DNA of 64,000 nt from the NCBI RefSeq assembly GCF_020906515.1, contig NC_085849.1:1488001-1552000 (forward strand), written 5' to 3'. The DNA is from Vanrija pseudolonga. Lineage: Eukaryota > Basidiomycota > Tremellomycetes > Trichosporonales > Trichosporonaceae. A program made the position numbers and the translations under genes. The notes below the pieces were generated by a model. That model was given only the letters and a program-made list of their open reading frames with translations. It did not search any database and had not been told where the DNA came from. Shown in pieces: positions 60,517 to 64,000 of the stretch (positions within the stretch are counted from its first letter, which is position 1; each line of letters begins with the position of its first letter).

Positions 60517-62452
60517 TCAGTATCCGCCCGGCCCCGTCTGCTCGTCGCGTGGCCGTGCAGACGATACGCTCGTGGTGCGGTCGCGTTCGCCGCCGTAACT
60601 GCTCATCCGCCGGCGCGCGCGCTTGATGAGCGCGAGGTAGCGCGCCGTGATGCGCGTGGGGGCGGTGTCGTGCTCGGCGTCCTCATCACTGCTCTCGGCA
60701 TGTTGTTCAATCGCCTCGGGATTGAAGTCTGGCGTCAGTCATGCTCAGCACAACGCACACACCTTTTCGGCACAGCGGACAGCTCGTCGACACTTTGAGT
60801 AGCCACGGGTCGACGCACACTTGGTGGAACCGGTGCCGTCCCTCGCACGGCAACACGCGCAGGTCGTCGCCGGTCTCGAACTCTAGTAGACAGATTGGAC
60901 ACTGGTCGTCGGATACGATCGACGGTGTCTCGGGGAGTTGCACCTCGCGAGCCTCGTAAAACTCTTCAGGCTCAGCCTCGTACAGAGCCGAGTCGCGGAT
61001 TGATGCACTGGGCGACACGATGCTCCCTATCCGCGTGCTGCCGCCGTAGTGATTGCTCGACACTGTGCTGTTGCGAGCCCGCAGCTCAGGAAGCATGACA
61101 CCTATTTGCGACTCGTTGGGCTTGTACGGTTCCCCTTTCTTGCTTTGTCGTGGGGGAGAAGAGTAGACCTGCCGTTGCTGCGCACGCGGCGAGTTGCCCT
61201 CCTTGTTAAACTTGATGATCGGGAACGTGTCGATGATGGCTTGTGTGAGGCCCACACGCCGTAATGGTTGTGGCGGCTCTCCCGGCCCTGCCTCGGGCTG
61301 TTGTGACTGAGGTGCGAGCGATCGACGGATGACGGAGAACACGGTGATACACACCATGGCCGAGATGAAGCCGGCGATGACATACACCGCAATCATGCCC
61401 TTGTTCTTGCCTCCACCCGAGGGGCTGTCGGTGGAATCGGTCGGCTGGGGTGCTGTACTCGTCGGAAGAGGATCAGTGTCGTTACGCGCAACAATAGTAG
61501 CGGCGAGGTAGCTCATATGCGGCAGGTTGCCGCCTGCGAGTGTCGTATTCACATCGCTTGCGCTGCATCTTTAGCGGCGGCACACAGGACACCACCACTC
61601 ACGAGTTATTTAGCTGTTGGGCGTTAAAGTAAAAGTATGTGTCGTTTGTGTTGACAAACTGCGAGTTGAACAGCCTCGCCGTGTCCTTGCTCGACGTGCA
61701 AAAGACATCGAGTGGCTTTTCAAAGTTCTGAATGTAGTTTTGATTGAGGAGGCAGGCGGACGAGTAGAGGGTGTAGAGGAGCTGGGCGGCGTGAGTATGG
61801 CGCGCGCAGATGGGCGATGGGCAGACCTACAGCTGACACGGCTCCTCGGTCGCGCGCAAGTGTGATCATGTCTGCGAGCAAGTCAGTGGCTGCTGCTGCT
61901 GCGAGTGGCTGGCTGCGGGGATGCTGGTGCCTTTGGCTTTGGCTTTGGGTTCAAACACTGCGCAGCCCTCTTCGTGCTTGCGCAGCACGCAGCACTCACC
62001 CCACTCTTGGCTGGCGTTGGTCTCGTTGGCATCGCACGAGATGTAGGCGATCCACGGCGTCGACGAGGTGACGTTCGGGCCCATCGTCTCCTCTGTAAAG
62101 TGAACGAGGGCGCCTTGTGTCACGTTGGTGGTGTGGGTGTCGGCCGAGAGCTGATACGAGCTGGGGGTTGTGTCAGCAATACCTCGAGGGCTGCGCGCGG
62201 CGAGTGCGCCGAAACGGGCACGTCGTGCCCACGAGAGGCGCCGCCGCAGCGGGCAACACTCGCGCACCATGGGCTGACTACTCACACTTTGCTGTTTCCG
62301 TAGACGCCCGGGAGGCCGAGGGGGTTGACCCACTTGACGGTGAGGGAGGACGAGGGGATGACGGTCGAGTCGTTGACCGGCAGCGCGGGGACGTAGGCGG
62401 CTGCTGGCGGGGGCGCGGCCGCGAGCGCCAGGAGCCCAAGCCAGAGGTGCAT
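60517..62452 (-). CDS. PA-TM-RING-type membrane E3 ubiquitin ligase
   Basis: Predicted single-pass endomembrane ubiquitin ligase. 519 aa in six exons: 62452-62286, 62160-62000, 61871-61831 (41 nt), 61781-61603, 61562-60763 and 60728-60517; total divisible by three. The order is: signal peptide ([19 protein letters not shown]); a lumenal protease-associated-like domain with [27 protein letters not shown] and several N-glycosylation sequons; a transmembrane segment at about 239-261 ([20 protein letters not shown]); a long cytosolic linker; and a RING-H2 at about 404-448 ([25 protein letters not shown]). The tail is acidic then Arg-rich. Exon 3 restores the conserved EWD-ARDRGAV motif; without it the frame runs to a stop. 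The last intron is only 34 nt. Confidence 0.88.
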
Positions 62453-63140
62453 GGCGGGCGGTGGGCACCGCGCTGGGGGATGGGGAGGGGATGGGGCGTC
62501 GGTGTTGTCTTTCGGCAGAGAAGAAGTAGAAGTGTGGGAGTTGGCAAGTTTGGATCTCGCAATGGCCGTGTTCAAGGCGGTGCGTCGAGAGGGTGGAGGG
62601 TTGCCATTCGGGGGGTTTCTACCTCGGGGCCATGACGCGAGAAACGCGGGGCCGGCGATGGGAGGGGCGTTGGCGTGTGTTTTCACAGAGTACGTTGCTG
62701 CAGGTGCTGCAGTTGACAGAGGCTGGAGTGTGTTGTGCAGCGAGCGGCAGTGTGGTTCCTGGGAACGAGCTGCTAACCTAGCTGGTGTGATGCGGCTGTA
62801 CCGGGGTTTGTATCGTTCGGCGCGCGTCTGGCTGGCTGGTACAGGGCCGAACAAGGTCTAATCAATTGTGATTAGGCCAGGCTGTGTGGTGTGTTGTGCC
62901 CTACAAGTGTGCTCAACTTGCAATGCCGACGGAGATGTGTGAGCAGTTGAGTGTGTTGTTGTGGGAAAGGTGACTGTTAAAGTTGGGGCGGCAGACGACG
63001 ACGACGACGATTGCAACAGCGGTCACTTTCGAAACAACAAGCCGCAGCAGCAGCCGCAGTTGAACATGCCGATCACTACCACATTTCATCGCACTCTTGC
63101 CATCTCGCCACATTTTCTGCAAAACCACCAACAAACCACA
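62453..63140. other. Divergent promoter region, RING ligase / FMT1
   Basis: About 690 bases. A GACGACGAC run lies at about 62995-63010 and CAGCAGCAGCCGCAG at 63045. No gene or TATA element is seen. Confidence 0.55.
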
Positions 63141-64000
63141 ATGCAGCGCATCGCCGCACGCCCAAATGCATGGGCAAGCACAAGCGCCGCCGCCATCCCC
63201 GCGCGGCCACTAGCGCACACCGCCGCCGTTGCCCGCGCCGGCTCCCGGCGGCATCAGCACTCGACAACCTCCACCGCCGAACCGTTCAAGATCCTCTTCT
63301 GCGGCTCGGACGCCTTCTCGGTCGCTGCACTCGACGCGGTGCTGGGGGCCGAAGGTAAGCGCTCCCACCCAGTGCTCCGCTGACAACAGACGTATGGCAG
63401 TCGATCACGGTGCTCTCCCCGCCCGACCAGCTGGGCGGCCGGCGGCGCTCGCAGCTCTTCTCACGTGAGTAACTCCCAACCACGCCGCTCACGCCAGCCC
63501 CGATCAAGTCGTACGCACTCGAGCGCGGGCTGACGGTACACGACGTCCCCCGCACGGGGCTGAAGGGCGCGACCTTCCCGCACCCGTTTGAGCGGCACGA
63601 CCCGGCGCATCTCCTGCTCACAGCGTCCTTCGGACACATTGTGCCGACGCCGCTGCTCGAGCCGTTCGGGCACGCGCTCAACGTCCACCCTTCCCTACTG
63701 CCCAAGTACCGCGGCGCAGCGCCCGTCCAGTGGGCGATCGCGAACGGGGACAAGCACACGGGCGTGAGCGTACAGACGGTCGGCAAGCGCGAGGCCGGCG
63801 TCGACTCTGGCGCGATCCTCGGCGCTGTCGAGGGTGTCGTGAGTGGTTGTGCCTGCTGCGAGCTGACGCCGCCAGCCAATCCCCCCAGACGCAACGTATG
63901 CCTCGCTCCTGCCCGACCTCTCGCACGTCGGCAGCAGGCTGCTCGTCGCTGTCCTGCGGCAGCTGCTGCGGGGCGAGAGCCGCCCGCACGCGCAGGACGG
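63141..64000 (+). CDS. FMT1: Mitochondrial methionyl-tRNA formyltransferase, 5' part (3' end off window)
   Basis: Transfers a formyl group from 10-formyl-tetrahydrofolate to initiator Met-tRNA for mitochondrial translation. About 251 codons are present. Exons: 63141-63354, 63390-63464, 63498-63838 and 63876 onward. A long Ala/Arg/Ser presequence leads to KILFCGSDAFSVAALDAVL, the start of the formyltransferase fold, then ASFGHIVP and the family signature HPSLLPKYRGAAPVQWAI (the HxSLLPxxRGxxP motif), and GVSVQTVGKREAGVDSGAIL in which Asp is the expected catalytic residue. Exon 4 reads PIPPDATYASLLPDLS. The C-terminal tRNA-binding domain lies off the right edge. Confidence 0.92.

Noticed and set aside
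1-64000. Intact transposons, LTR elements or other virus-derived elements
   Set aside because: I looked for reverse transcriptase, integrase and transposase motifs and for long terminal direct or inverted repeats and found none. The only duplicated coding piece is the DUF4336 fragment.

Overview
The window reads as nuclear DNA of a basidiomycete yeast, most likely a tremellomycete near Trichosporonales (inference from gene structure and protein character; no database search was possible). It is GC-rich and gene-dense. Most genes are cut by several 34-60-nt GT-AG introns with CTNAC-type branch sites, some with micro-exons of 7-26 nt. The ribosomal proteins, the HOG-pathway MAPKKK and the mitochondrial genes are all of fungal type. 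I count 25 protein-coding genes; those at both ends are cut off. I saw no rRNA, CRISPR array or intact mobile element. One degenerate tRNA-like sequence is present.

Left third (1-18.4 kb): the 3' end of CHD1; a regulator with two consecutive Zn2Cys6 clusters; a mitochondrial-type DUF4336 protein whose 367-nt intron carries a decayed, inverted copy of part of its own coding sequence or of a paralog; a Fungal_trans_2-type Zn2Cys6 regulator; an anion:cation symporter of the Dal5/Fen2/Liz1 type carrying a one-base frameshift; an acetamidase-type amidase; and a mitochondrial GABA aminotransferase. Amidase and aminotransferase diverge from one intergenic region holding four AAGGTCA-type repeats at 21-22 bp spacing. 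Regulator, transporter, amidase and transaminase together look like an amide/omega-amino-acid catabolic neighbourhood, recalling functions co-regulated by AmdR in Aspergillus and Uga3 in yeast.

Middle (19-35 kb): a 595-aa disordered Gly/Pro/His-rich protein; a dienelactone hydrolase; a secreted substrate-binding-protein-like gene; RPS7 (eS7); a GT32 glycosyltransferase; RPL19 (eL19); and a divergent pair sharing a 216-bp promoter, NDUFAF5 (complex I assembly) and QCR10 (complex III subunit).

Right half (36-64 kb): SSK2-type MAPKKK of the HOG pathway; PAB1; an alternative NADH dehydrogenase; an intronless triple-rhodanese protein; a small nuclear-type orphan; an intronless 1357-aa sulfite reductase beta subunit (MET5); a 3.6-kb gene-poor stretch with simple repeats; a secreted protein made of two homologous halves separated by Kex2-type sites; a WW-domain Gly/His-rich protein; a membrane RING-H2 ubiquitin ligase; and the 5' part of mitochondrial methionyl-tRNA formyltransferase (FMT1).

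Several ORFs lack introns (disordered protein, binding protein, rhodanese, MET5, duplicated secreted protein) in an otherwise intron-rich setting. Exon boundaries were placed by eye from splice consensus and reading-frame continuity. For most multi-exon genes the summed exon lengths are divisible by three, which supports the models.
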